Assembly: GCF_000014185.1 (NCBI RefSeq)
Contig: NC_008148.1
Span: 124,001 to 188,000, forward strand
Length of the DNA stretch: 64,000 nucleotides
Reading direction: 5' to 3'
DNA from: Rubrobacter xylanophilus DSM 9941
Lineage (GTDB): Bacteria > Actinomycetota > Rubrobacteria > Rubrobacterales > Rubrobacteraceae
The number at the start of each line of letters is the position of its first letter. Positions within the stretch are counted from its first letter, which is position 1. Under the pieces are notes generated by a model. It made no database searches, was not told the origin of the DNA, and was given only the letters and a program-made list of their open reading frames with translations. This document shows, piece by piece, positions 23,289-30,839 of the stretch. The translations under genes were made by a program, and so were the position numbers.

Positions 23289-24863
23289 CTAGGTGGTCCG
23301 CGGCTCCTCGGCCGCTGCGGCCTCGCGCAGCTCCTCCTCCACGCGGGTTATGCCGGTGTTGGCGCGGACGTAGATCTCGTCGTAGGAGATCTGCTTGCCC
23401 TCGGCCATCTCGCGCTCCGCGGCCTCGCCGGTGAGGATCGTGCCCAGGTAGCAGGCGGCGAAGCCCAGCGGCATGGAGATGATCGCCGGGTTGGCCAGCG
23501 GGAAGACGTCGAGGATGTTGGGGCTGAGAATGATCAGGACGATGCACGAGAACAGCCCCGTGAGGATGCCCGCGATGGCGCCCGCCGTGTTGAACCTGCG
23601 CCAGAAGATCGTGAACAGGATGGTCGGAACGTTGGCGCTGGCGGCGACCGCAAAGGCCAGGGCGACCAAGAACGAGACGTTGAAGTCGCGGGCGAAGATG
23701 GCGAGGAACATCGCGCCCAGGGAGACGGCGACGGCCGCGATGCGGGCCGCGCGGAACTGCTCCTGCTCGCTCGCCTCGCCGCCCCGGATGACGTTGGTGT
23801 AGAAGTCGTGGGCGAAGGCGCTGGAGGCCGCGATCACGAGCCCGGCCACCACCGCCACGATGGTGGCGAAGGCCACCGCCGAGATAAAGGCCAGGAAGAT
23901 GGGGCCGCCGAGCTCTCCGGCGAGCTGCGGGGCCGCGGTGTTGCCGGCGGGGTTCTGCTCGGCGATGACGTCCTGGCCCACCAGCAGGGCCGCGCCGTAG
24001 CCCATGATCGGGGTCATCAGGTAGAAGAGCCCTATGATCCAGGTGGCGACGATGATGGAGTTGCGGGCCGTCTTGGCGTCCGGGACGGTGAGGAACCGCA
24101 TGAGGATGTGCGGCAGCCCGGCGGTGCCGAAGACGAGCGCGATGTTGAGCGAGACGACGTCTATGCCGGAGACGAAGCCCTCCGGGGGCGGCGGGAGGAC
24201 CATCTCCGGCCCCAGCTCTGCCTCTACCCGGTCGAAGATGGCCACCGGGTTGAAGCCGAACTGGGCGAGCACGGCGATGCTCAGGGCAAGGGTTCCGGAG
24301 ATCAGCAGGACCGCCTTGACGATCTGGATCCAGGTGGTCGCCACCATGCCCCCGGCCGCGATGTAGATGGTCATCAGCACCCCGATGATCACGACCGAGG
24401 CCACGTAGGGGAGCCCGAGCAGAAGCTCTATGAGCGCCCCAGCGCCCACCATCTGGGCGATCATGTAGAAGGTGCTTATGGCGATGGTGGAGAGCGCCGC
24501 CGCCGAACGGACGCTGCGCAGGTTGAAGCGGGCCGCTAGCATGTCGGCGAAGGTGTACTTGCCGAGGTTCCTCAGGGGCTCGGCGACGAGCAGCAGCACC
24601 ACCAGATAAGCAACCAGGAATCCGATCGAGAGGTAGAAGCCGGAGAACCCCGTCAACGCGATCGAACCGGCTATCCCGAGAAAGCTGGCCGCCGAGAGGT
24701 AGTCGCCGGAGATGGCGAGCCCGTTCTGCCAGCCCTTTATCTCGCCGCCGGCGACGTAGTGGTGGGCGGTGTCCTTGTTGCGGCGGGCGGCCCAGGCGGT
24801 TATCCCGAGGGTGAGCACTATGATGAGGACGAAGAAGATGGTCGCTATCGCCCGGTCGCTCAT
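23289..24863 (-). CDS. actP: Sodium:solute symporter, cation/acetate type
   Basis: 524 residues with about 13 membrane helices. The N-terminal ARRNKDTAHHYVAGGEIKGW followed by QNGLAISGDYLSAASFLG is typical of the ActP acetate/pyruvate branch of the SSS family, as is the GMVATTWIQIVKAVLL segment. It is expected to import a short carboxylate with Na+ or H+. The gene starts two bases after a DUF485 gene, the usual partner of ActP (YjcH-ActP pair). A promoter and palindromes upstream of that pair suggest regulated expression. The exact substrate is not certain. Confidence 0.92.
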   Translation of the reverse strand: MSDRAIATIFFVLIIVLTLGITAWAARRNKDTAHHYVAGGEIKGWQNGLAISGDYLSAASFLGIAGSIALTGFSGFYLSIGFLVAYLVVLLLVAEPLRNLGKYTFADMLAARFNLRSVRSAAALSTIAISTFYMIAQMVGAGALIELLLGLPYVASVVIIGVLMTIYIAAGGMVATTWIQIVKAVLLISGTLALSIAVLAQFGFNPVAIFDRVEAELGPEMVLPPPPEGFVSGIDVVSLNIALVFGTAGLPHILMRFLTVPDAKTARNSIIVATWIIGLFYLMTPIMGYGAALLVGQDVIAEQNPAGNTAAPQLAGELGGPIFLAFISAVAFATIVAVVAGLVIAASSAFAHDFYTNVIRGGEASEQEQFRAARIAAVAVSLGAMFLAIFARDFNVSFLVALAFAVAASANVPTILFTIFWRRFNTAGAIAGILTGLFSCIVLIILSPNILDVFPLANPAIISMPLGFAACYLGTILTGEAAEREMAEGKQISYDEIYVRANTGITRVEEELREAAAAEEPRTT

Positions 24864-24865
24864 CG

Positions 24866-25180
24866 TCAGGAGACCTCCCCTTCGGCGGCCTGGCGGCGGG
24901 CCCTGTCAACCAGCTCGTCCCACCGGTTGGCCCGGCTGAGGTACAGGTGCATCAGGATCCAGGTCATCGCGAACTGCGCGAAGGCATACAGGTATGCCAG
25001 GCTGATCGAGCCTATCACCTGCGCGTCGAGCAGGGTGGTGAAGCCCGTCAGCACCGGAAGCCCGAAGTAGAAGATCACGAAGAATATCGTGGCCGGGATT
25101 ATGAAGGCTTTTTTCTGACGCATTAGCTCCTTGAAGGCCTGCGTCCTCTCGACGCGAACCCATTCCTCTTCCCTGCTCAA
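24866..25180 (-). CDS. DUF485 membrane protein, partner of the symporter
   Basis: 104 residues with two membrane helices (KKAFIIPATIFFVIFYFGLP, and a second in AYLYAFAQFAMTWILMHLYL) and the terminal RANRWDEL, all typical of DUF485/YjcH. I chose the TTG at 25180 because it gives the family's usual length and has a GAAGGGGG site upstream; an in-frame ATG 72 bases earlier would add an Arg/Lys-rich stretch with no counterpart in the family. It is followed directly by the ActP-like symporter. The family is thought to assist or regulate the symporter. Confidence 0.85.
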   Translation of the reverse strand: MSREEEWVRVERTQAFKELMRQKKAFIIPATIFFVIFYFGLPVLTGFTTLLDAQVIGSISLAYLYAFAQFAMTWILMHLYLSRANRWDELVDRARRQAAEGEVS

Positions 25181-25285
25181 GAAGAGACACCCCCTTCCAT
25201 GCTTCTTTCTTCTCCTCCCTCTCTCACCTCGTCGTCTCCGGAGGTCCCCCAAAGAAGAAGAGGCGGCTTTGCAACCTGTCCCGGT

Positions 25286-25341
25286 ACTATACCCTCAAAC
25301 GTCGCAGACGGTCAAGCATATATGTATGCCGAAGAGGCATA
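25286..25341 (-). promoter_or_regulatory. Promoter and palindromes of the DUF485-symporter operon
   Basis: The minus strand has -35 TTGACC (25310-25315), 18 bases, then -10 TATAGT (25286-25291), the best-looking promoter of the window. Just upstream lie GCATATATGTATGC, with GCATA/TATGC arms, and an overlapping hairpin TATGCC-GAAGA-GGCATA (25325-25341). These could be activator sites. The rest of 25181-25449 shows no gene. Confidence 0.6.
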
Positions 25342-25449
25342 GTGTTCTTCTATGTCCCCGATCCGGGGGTTCTATGTGCCTTTCCTGGGTTTTTCGGGTC
25401 TTCTGCGCGTCTTCCGACGGCTTCTCGCCCGCGCGTGTTTTCTCTGTCT

Positions 25450-26319
25450 CTAGGCTCCGCCCTTGCCCCCGGCGGCGATCCTCTCGGCGCCGGCGTACAC
25501 GTTGAACCTCCTGTCGCGCAGGAAGCCCACGAGCGTCATCCCGAACCTGCGGGCCACCTCCACGGCGAGGCTGCTCGGCGCGGAGACGGCGCACACCACG
25601 GGGACCCCGGCCATGAGGCATTTCTGCATGATCTCGAAGCTGGAGCGACCGCTGACCATCGCGATGTGGCCTGAGAGCGGGAGTTTTCCCTCCAGCAGCG
25701 CCCAGCCGACGAGCTTGTCGGTGGCGTTGTGTCGCCCCACGTCCTCCCTGAGGGCGAGCAGCTCTCCTTGCGGGTCGAAGAGCGCGGCCGCGTGCAGCCC
25801 GCCGGTCGCCTCGAACAGGCCCTGGGCCTCCCTGAGCTTCTCCGGCAGGGCGTACAGCGTCTCGGGGGCGACCTCGGGGCCGGGCGGGAGCACCGGGCAC
25901 CCGCGCAGCTCCAGCTGGTCCAGGCTGGCCTTGCCGCACACGCCGCAGGCGCTCGTGGTGTAGAAGTGGCGCTCCAGCTGGCGCGGGTCGTAGCCCAACC
26001 CCGGGCGCAGCTCAACGTTGACGATGTTGTAGAGCTGCTCGGCGTCTACCTCCGGGTCGGTGCAGTAGCTGATCCTGCGGATGTCCTCCCGGGAGGAGAT
26101 TATCCCCTCCCCGAAGAGAAAGCCCGCGGCGAGCTCGAAGTCTGCGCCGGGGGTGCGCATGGTCACCGCCACGGTCTGCCTCTCGCCGCCGGAGATCAGC
26201 CGGACCTCCAGCGGCTCCTCGGTCGCCAGGGTGTCCGATCGCAGCCGGGCGACCCCGTCCTCGACGGCCCGCAGGCGGGTCTTTGTCTTGCTGCCCTTGC
26301 GGCGGGGCTTTACGTCCAT
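25450..26319 (-). CDS. fdhD: Formate dehydrogenase accessory sulfurtransferase FdhD
   Basis: 289 residues. The sulfur-carrying CGVCG motif (in TTSACGVCGKAS) and the C-terminal half with GGLHAAALFD, LREDVGRHNATDKLVGWALL and SGRSSFEIMQK are standard FdhD. FdhD transfers sulfur to the molybdenum cofactor before insertion into formate dehydrogenase-type enzymes. The gene starts three bases after the stop of the molybdopterin oxidoreductase gene, its obvious client, so the two form an operon. The N-terminal 20 residues are Lys/Arg-rich. Confidence 0.95.
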   Translation of the reverse strand: MDVKPRRKGSKTKTRLRAVEDGVARLRSDTLATEEPLEVRLISGGERQTVAVTMRTPGADFELAAGFLFGEGIISSREDIRRISYCTDPEVDAEQLYNIVNVELRPGLGYDPRQLERHFYTTSACGVCGKASLDQLELRGCPVLPPGPEVAPETLYALPEKLREAQGLFEATGGLHAAALFDPQGELLALREDVGRHNATDKLVGWALLEGKLPLSGHIAMVSGRSSFEIMQKCLMAGVPVVCAVSAPSSLAVEVARRFGMTLVGFLRDRRFNVYAGAERIAAGGKGGA

Positions 26320-26322
26320 GAC

Positions 26323-28593
26323 CTAGACCGCCGCCGGCTCCCTCTCGCCGGCGCGCTCCACGCGCACGAGCGCGTTGTAGTCCGGTATGTCGGCGACCGC
26401 CGAGCGGTGCCTGCGGTCGATGAGCACGTTACCCTCCGGCCAGTGCACCTGCAGCGTGCGGGGCTTTATGGGGGCGATGTGCACCCTCCCCTCGAACTCG
26501 CCGGCCTCGCTCCTGAGCACCACCCGCTCGCCGTTGGCGAGGCCCAGCCCGCGCGCGTCCTCCTCACTCATGAGCACCGCCTCGCGGACCGCGCCGGTGA
26601 GCGCGTCCTTCTCCTCGTGGATCATGCTGTTGAACTGCTTTCCCCGGCGGGTGGTCACCACGAACATCCCCTCGGGGATCCCGGTCTCGGGCAGCGCTAT
26701 GGCCGAGAAGTGGGCCTTGCCGTCGGGGGTGTCGAACTTCCAGCCGGCGCACAGGTGCGGCCCGCCGTACTGGACCTGATCCCCGCTCTTGCGGAGGTGC
26801 TGGATGCCGTCGTACATGGGCACGACGCGGGCTATCTCCTCCCGGATCTCCTGGGTGCCGTCGAAGTGGAGTTTGTCGGCGAGCTCCGGCCGGACGCGCT
26901 TGGCGAGCTCCATGAAGATCTCCCACTCCGGCCGGGCCTCCCCGATGCGCCGCCCCGGTATCTCGGGGCTGTACATGATCCTGCGCTCCGTGGAGGTCTG
27001 GGTGACGCCGCCGGGTATCTCGTAACGGGTGGCCGCCGGCAGCAGGATCACGGTGTCCGCCGGGTCTATGAGCATCTGGTTGGAGAGCACGATGTCCACG
27101 TGCACCCGCAGCGGCACCCGCGCGAGCGCCTCCCGCACGTAGTCCGGGTCGGGGAGCACCTCCAGGAAGTTGCCCCCCAGCGAGACGAGCACGTCCAGCT
27201 CGCCGTCGTGGGCGGCGTCTATCATCCGGGGGGTGGTGAGCCCGGGCTCGGAGGGGACCTCGAAGCCGTAGAGCTCGCCGAGCTTCCGGGCGTTCTCCGG
27301 GTTTACGGGCAGCCCGCCGGGGAAGGCGGTGGAGTAGGCGCCCATCTCGGCCCCGCCCTGCACCCCGGAGTGGCCCCGGATGGGCATCAGCCCGCAGTTG
27401 TCCCGGCCTACGAACCCCTTGGTGAGCCCGAGGTTGATGATCGCCCGCACGTTGTCCTCGCCGAACTCGTGCTGGGTTATCCCCATGCTCCAGACGAAGA
27501 CGGCGGTGCTGGCCTCGCCGACCATCCTGGCGAACTCGCGCATCTCCTCCCGGCTGGCGCCGGAGAGCCGCTCAAGATCCTCCCAGCTCTGCTCCTCCAG
27601 GGCGGCCCGCATCTGCTTGAAGCCCGCCGTGTGCCGCTCGATGAAGCCGCGGTCCAGCCACCCGTTCTCGATCATGTGCTTGAGCGTCCCGTTGAGGAAC
27701 GCCACGTCTCCGCCGACGTTGACCAGGAAGGTGCGGTCGGAGATCTTGGTCCCGAACAGGGCGCTCTCGAGGTTGGAGGGGATCCAGTAGCGCTCCATCC
27801 CGGGCTCCCGGTAGGAGTTTATGACGGCGATCTTGGTCCCGGCCTTTTTGGCGTAGTACATGTACTTGGTGGTGACCGGCTGGTTGTTGGCCGGGTTGGA
27901 CCCGATGAAGACCAGGAGGTCGGTCCCGATCCAGTCGGAGTAGGAGCAGGTGGTGGCCCCGGCGCCGATGGTGGCCTTGAGGGAGACGGTGCTGGGGGAG
28001 TGGCAGATGCGCGCGGCGTTGTCTATGGAGTTGGTGCCCATGGCCCTGACGGCCTTCTGGGCCACGTAGTAGTTCTCGTTGGGCTCGCCGCGGCTGGTCA
28101 TGTAGTAGCCGGTGCGCCGGGGGGAGGTGGCCCGGATCCTGCCGGCGATCTCGTCCAGCGCCCGCTCCCAGCTGATCCTGGTGAAGCCCCGCTCGCCGCG
28201 GCGGCGGATCATGGGGTAGGGCAGCCTCCCCAGCTCCTTGAGCTCGGCGCTCTTTTTCTGCTTGAGCGAGGCGAGGTCGGCGAGTAGCCGGGTGTCCAGC
28301 GCGGGCATGGTGTTGAGCCGCAGCAGCCGGAGCCTTATGTTGCACAGGTGCACCCCGTCCATGGTCCAGTCGTGCAGCCCGGCCACCCCGAGGGCGCACC
28401 CGTCGCATACCCCCCGCGAGAGGATCCTCCAGGCGTAGAGCGCCTCGTCCTTGTTCTCCCAGACGGCCCGCAGGATCTCGGCGTAGTTGTTGGGCCGCTC
28501 CTCCCCGATGCCGAAGGGCTTCAGCCCCGCCCACAGCGAGGGGTCCCAGCCCTTCCTGACCTTCTCCATGTTCTTCTTGGTGCTCCTTGCCAA
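26323..28593 (-). CDS. FdhF/YdeP-family molybdopterin oxidoreductase
   Basis: 756 residues. The N-terminus has SRGVCDGCALGVAGLHDW, which marks the YdeP/FdhF-alpha group. Then come the molybdopterin domains (WERALDEIAGRI, GSNPANNQPVTTKY, GHSGVQGGAEMG) and a C-terminal cofactor-binding domain ending with the TRRGKQFNS block. These enzymes are formate-dehydrogenase-like with unclear substrates; YdeP is linked to acid resistance in E. coli. A TTG start has GGAGG six bases upstream; an ATG eight codons later is an alternative. fdhD follows in the same operon. No electron-transfer subunit is adjacent, so its redox partner is unknown. Confidence 0.9.
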   Translation of the reverse strand: MARSTKKNMEKVRKGWDPSLWAGLKPFGIGEERPNNYAEILRAVWENKDEALYAWRILSRGVCDGCALGVAGLHDWTMDGVHLCNIRLRLLRLNTMPALDTRLLADLASLKQKKSAELKELGRLPYPMIRRRGERGFTRISWERALDEIAGRIRATSPRRTGYYMTSRGEPNENYYVAQKAVRAMGTNSIDNAARICHSPSTVSLKATIGAGATTCSYSDWIGTDLLVFIGSNPANNQPVTTKYMYYAKKAGTKIAVINSYREPGMERYWIPSNLESALFGTKISDRTFLVNVGGDVAFLNGTLKHMIENGWLDRGFIERHTAGFKQMRAALEEQSWEDLERLSGASREEMREFARMVGEASTAVFVWSMGITQHEFGEDNVRAIINLGLTKGFVGRDNCGLMPIRGHSGVQGGAEMGAYSTAFPGGLPVNPENARKLGELYGFEVPSEPGLTTPRMIDAAHDGELDVLVSLGGNFLEVLPDPDYVREALARVPLRVHVDIVLSNQMLIDPADTVILLPAATRYEIPGGVTQTSTERRIMYSPEIPGRRIGEARPEWEIFMELAKRVRPELADKLHFDGTQEIREEIARVVPMYDGIQHLRKSGDQVQYGGPHLCAGWKFDTPDGKAHFSAIALPETGIPEGMFVVTTRRGKQFNSMIHEEKDALTGAVREAVLMSEEDARGLGLANGERVVLRSEAGEFEGRVHIAPIKPRTLQVHWPEGNVLIDRRHRSAVADIPDYNALVRVERAGEREPAAV

Positions 28594-28669
28594 GCCAGCC
28601 TCCTCCCCGACGCGCGACGAAAGCCCCTCTAGAGCATGATAAACCGGAAAGGCGTATGGATCAAAGGCC

Positions 28670-28864
28670 CTAACCCTCCAGCAGGCGCTCCAGATCCTCC
28701 TCGGAGAGCGCGAGCTCCCACTCCCCGGGGCCGAGCGGCAGGTACTGGGCCCCCAGCACCTCGGCCACCCCGTCCCGGGCGAACCTGGCCTCCACCACGG
28801 AGCCCTCCGGGTAGAGGTTGCCGCCGAGGTCGCGAACGGTCCTGAGTATCCTTATCCTGAAGAT
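28670..28864 (-). CDS. Small protein with unclear start codon
   Basis: About 64 residues. The translation from about RIRILRTV onward (GGNLYPEGSVVEARF, LPLGPGEWELALSEEDLERL) looks like a real small beta-barrel-like protein, with good codon use and a clean stop. No ATG, GTG or TTG lies in frame at the expected beginning; the natural start position is an ATC at 28862-28864. An internal GTG would remove a third of the protein. Either a rare ATC start is used or an upstream start in readthrough sequence applies. No family recognised. It lies between the adh terminator and fdhF on the same strand. Confidence 0.5.
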   Translation of the reverse strand: MFRIRILRTVRDLGGNLYPEGSVVEARFARDGVAEVLGAQYLPLGPGEWELALSEEDLERLLEG

Positions 28865-28908
28865 GGCTCTCTCACGCTCCCTGTGGAGCGGAAGTGTACA
28901 CCAAAAGA

Positions 28909-28942
28909 GGGCGGCGCCCGCAAGGAGAGGCGGGCGCCGCCC
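28909..28942 (-). terminator. Terminator after the alcohol dehydrogenase gene
   Basis: A 12-base stem, GGGCGGCGCCCG and its complement, with a ten-base loop is followed on the minus strand by TCTTTTGG. It lies 26 bases after the adh stop. Confidence 0.75.
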
Positions 28943-28968
28943 CCGTTTTCGCGCCGGAGGGCTCGCCT

Positions 28969-30141
28969 CTACGGCTTGAGGATGACCTTGGTGTAGCCCT
29001 CTATCCGCTTGTCGAACTTCTCGTAGGCCTCGGGGGCCTGGTCGAGCGGCACCTCGTGGGAGACCACGAAGGAGGGCCTGGCGCGGCCGGCGATGATCAG
29101 GTCGCGCAGGTAGGCGTTGTAGCGCTTGACGTTGCACTGGCCCGTGCCCATCCTCAGGCCCTTCTCGAACATCCGCCCGATGGAGACCAGAAGCTGGCCC
29201 TTCTTCGAGGCGTCGTCCGGGGCCCCCGGGTCGGAGGGGACGTAGAGGCCGGGAACCCCCAGGGCCCCCGTCGGGCGGACGCACTCGATCAGGGTGTTCA
29301 GCACGATCGCGGGCTCCTCCCGCTCGCCGCCGCGGACGTGCGCCTGGTAGCCGACCGCGTCGATGCCCTTGTCCGCTCCCCGGTTGGCGTCGTTGTCCAC
29401 CGACAGCGTGGAGAGGCGGTTGCCCGGCGTCTGCTCCTTTATGTACTCCACCGGGTCGACCTCGTCGAAGTTCACCGGGATGCAGCCGATCTCCTCGGCC
29501 TTGTCCAGCCGCTCCTTGACCCGGTCGACCACGAAGACCCGCTCGGCGCCCCGGATCATGGCGCTGTACGCCGCCATCAGGCCCACGGGGCCGGCGCCGA
29601 AGACCGCGACCGTCTCCCCGGGCTGCACGTCGGCCAGCTCGGTGCCGTGGTAGCCGGTGGGGAAGATGTCCGCGAGCAGGGCGAAGTCCGCCTCGTGCTC
29701 GTCCCCCTCGGGCAGCTTCAGGCAGTTGAAGTCCGCGAAGGGCACCCGCAGGTACTCGGCCTGGCCGCCGGTGTAGGGCCCCATCGCCACGTAGCCGTAG
29801 GCCCCGCCGGCGAACCCCTGGTTCACCGTCAGGCAGAAGCCGGTGTAGCCCCGCTGGCAGTTCTTGCAGAACCCGCAGGCCACGTTGAAGGGCATCACCA
29901 CGCGGTCGCCCTGGCGCAGCGAGACGACGCCCGGCCCCACCTCCTCCACGATGCCCAGGTTCTCGTGCCCGAAGACGATGCCCGGCTCCGCCGCGGTGCG
30001 GCCCTCGTACATGTGCAGGTCGCTGCCGCAGATACAGGTCGAGGTGATCCTCACCACCACGTCGTTGGGGTCCTGGATCTTCGGGTCCTCGACGTTCTCT
30101 ACGGCTACCTCGAACGGGCCCTTGTACACTACGGCTCTCAT
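28969..30141 (-). CDS. Zinc alcohol dehydrogenase, glutathione-independent formaldehyde dehydrogenase-like
   Basis: 390 residues. Catalytic zinc ligands are in TCICGSDLHMYEG and GHEN; the structural zinc cysteines are in CGFCKNCQRGYTGFC; and the NAD site is VFGAGPVGLMAA. Length, the inserted segment after the structural zinc (AYGYVAMGPYTGGQAEYLRV) and the NFDEVDPVEYIKEQTPGNR-like region match the glutathione-independent formaldehyde dehydrogenase group. It would oxidise formaldehyde or another aldehyde with NAD. The neighbouring FdhF-type enzyme could handle formate, but the two are not in the same transcription unit. The 5' region holds a hairpin. Confidence 0.9.
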   Translation of the reverse strand: MRAVVYKGPFEVAVENVEDPKIQDPNDVVVRITSTCICGSDLHMYEGRTAAEPGIVFGHENLGIVEEVGPGVVSLRQGDRVVMPFNVACGFCKNCQRGYTGFCLTVNQGFAGGAYGYVAMGPYTGGQAEYLRVPFADFNCLKLPEGDEHEADFALLADIFPTGYHGTELADVQPGETVAVFGAGPVGLMAAYSAMIRGAERVFVVDRVKERLDKAEEIGCIPVNFDEVDPVEYIKEQTPGNRLSTLSVDNDANRGADKGIDAVGYQAHVRGGEREEPAIVLNTLIECVRPTGALGVPGLYVPSDPGAPDDASKKGQLLVSIGRMFEKGLRMGTGQCNVKRYNAYLRDLIIAGRARPSFVVSHEVPLDQAPEAYEKFDKRIEGYTKVILKP

Positions 30142-30166
30142 GATGCCCCTCCTTCCAACGAACGAA

Positions 30167-30186
30167 CCGCCCGCCTCTTCGGGCGG
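30167..30186 (-). promoter_or_regulatory. Hairpin in the adh 5' leader
   Basis: CCGCCCG and CGGGCGG form a seven-base stem with a six-base loop, 26 bases before the adh start. A T-run is absent. It may be a leader structure or the end of an upstream unit. The rest of 30187-30380 shows no gene and no clear promoter. Confidence 0.4.
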
Positions 30187-30380
30187 GCAGTCCCGACCCC
30201 ACTACAAGGCCTGCCGTGCGGCGACGAGCGGACGATCGGCCAGACGCAAGACCTCCTTTCCCTTTCCCCACCGGTTCCGGTTTCCCCTTTGCAGGAAATA
30301 AAAGTATCAGACGGCGGGGCGCCGCTCAACGATGGTTTGTTAAGCGTGGGTTAAGGAGATTTCGGTACGGCGGCGCCCTC

Positions 30381-30773
30381 TCAGCCGGGGTACTCCTCGT
30401 CGCCGACCGGCTCCAGCCACTCGGTGCCGCCGTCGGTGCTCGCGGCCGGGTTTATGGCCACGTGCAGCATGCAGGAGTCGGGGGCGGCGCCGTGCCAGTG
30501 CTTCTCGCCCGGGGCGAAGGTGACGACGTCGCCGGGGCCCATCTCCACCACGGGGCCGCCCTCGGCCTGGGCCAGCCCCCGGCCGCTGACCACGTAGAGC
30601 ACCTGCCCCTCCGGGTGGGTGTGCCAGTTGGTGCGGGCCCCAGGGGCGAAGAGCACCCGGAAGACGCCGGCCTCCGGGGTGCGGGGCGGCGAGGGGTCCA
30701 TCCACACCTCCCCGGTGAACCACTCGCCGGGGCCGCGCTCGGTCTTCGTGTCCTTGGGCGAGATGCGACGCAT
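30381..30773 (-). CDS. Cupin-domain protein
   Basis: 130 residues, one cupin barrel. Metal-binding histidines are in TNWHTHPEGQVLYVVSG (motif 1) and GEKHWHGAAPD (motif 2). It resembles the small stand-alone cupins related to quercetinase or carboxymuconolactone partners. I prefer the ATG at 30773, with GAGGGAG upstream, over a GTG 36 bases earlier. It may be transcribed after the PhoD gene upstream. Substrate unknown. Confidence 0.85.
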   Translation of the reverse strand: MRRISPKDTKTERGPGEWFTGEVWMDPSPPRTPEAGVFRVLFAPGARTNWHTHPEGQVLYVVSGRGLAQAEGGPVVEMGPGDVVTFAPGEKHWHGAAPDSCMLHVAINPAASTDGGTEWLEPVGDEEYPG

Positions 30774-30839
30774 ATAGTGTCTCTCCCTCCGCTCCGCCGG
30801 CAACGACACCCGGGAGTTTACACGGGGCCTCGGCCGCCC

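Noticed and set aside
25353-25366. CCCCG-ATC-CGGGG hairpin as the fdhD terminator
   Set aside because: Only a five-base stem and no T-run; too weak to list as a terminator.
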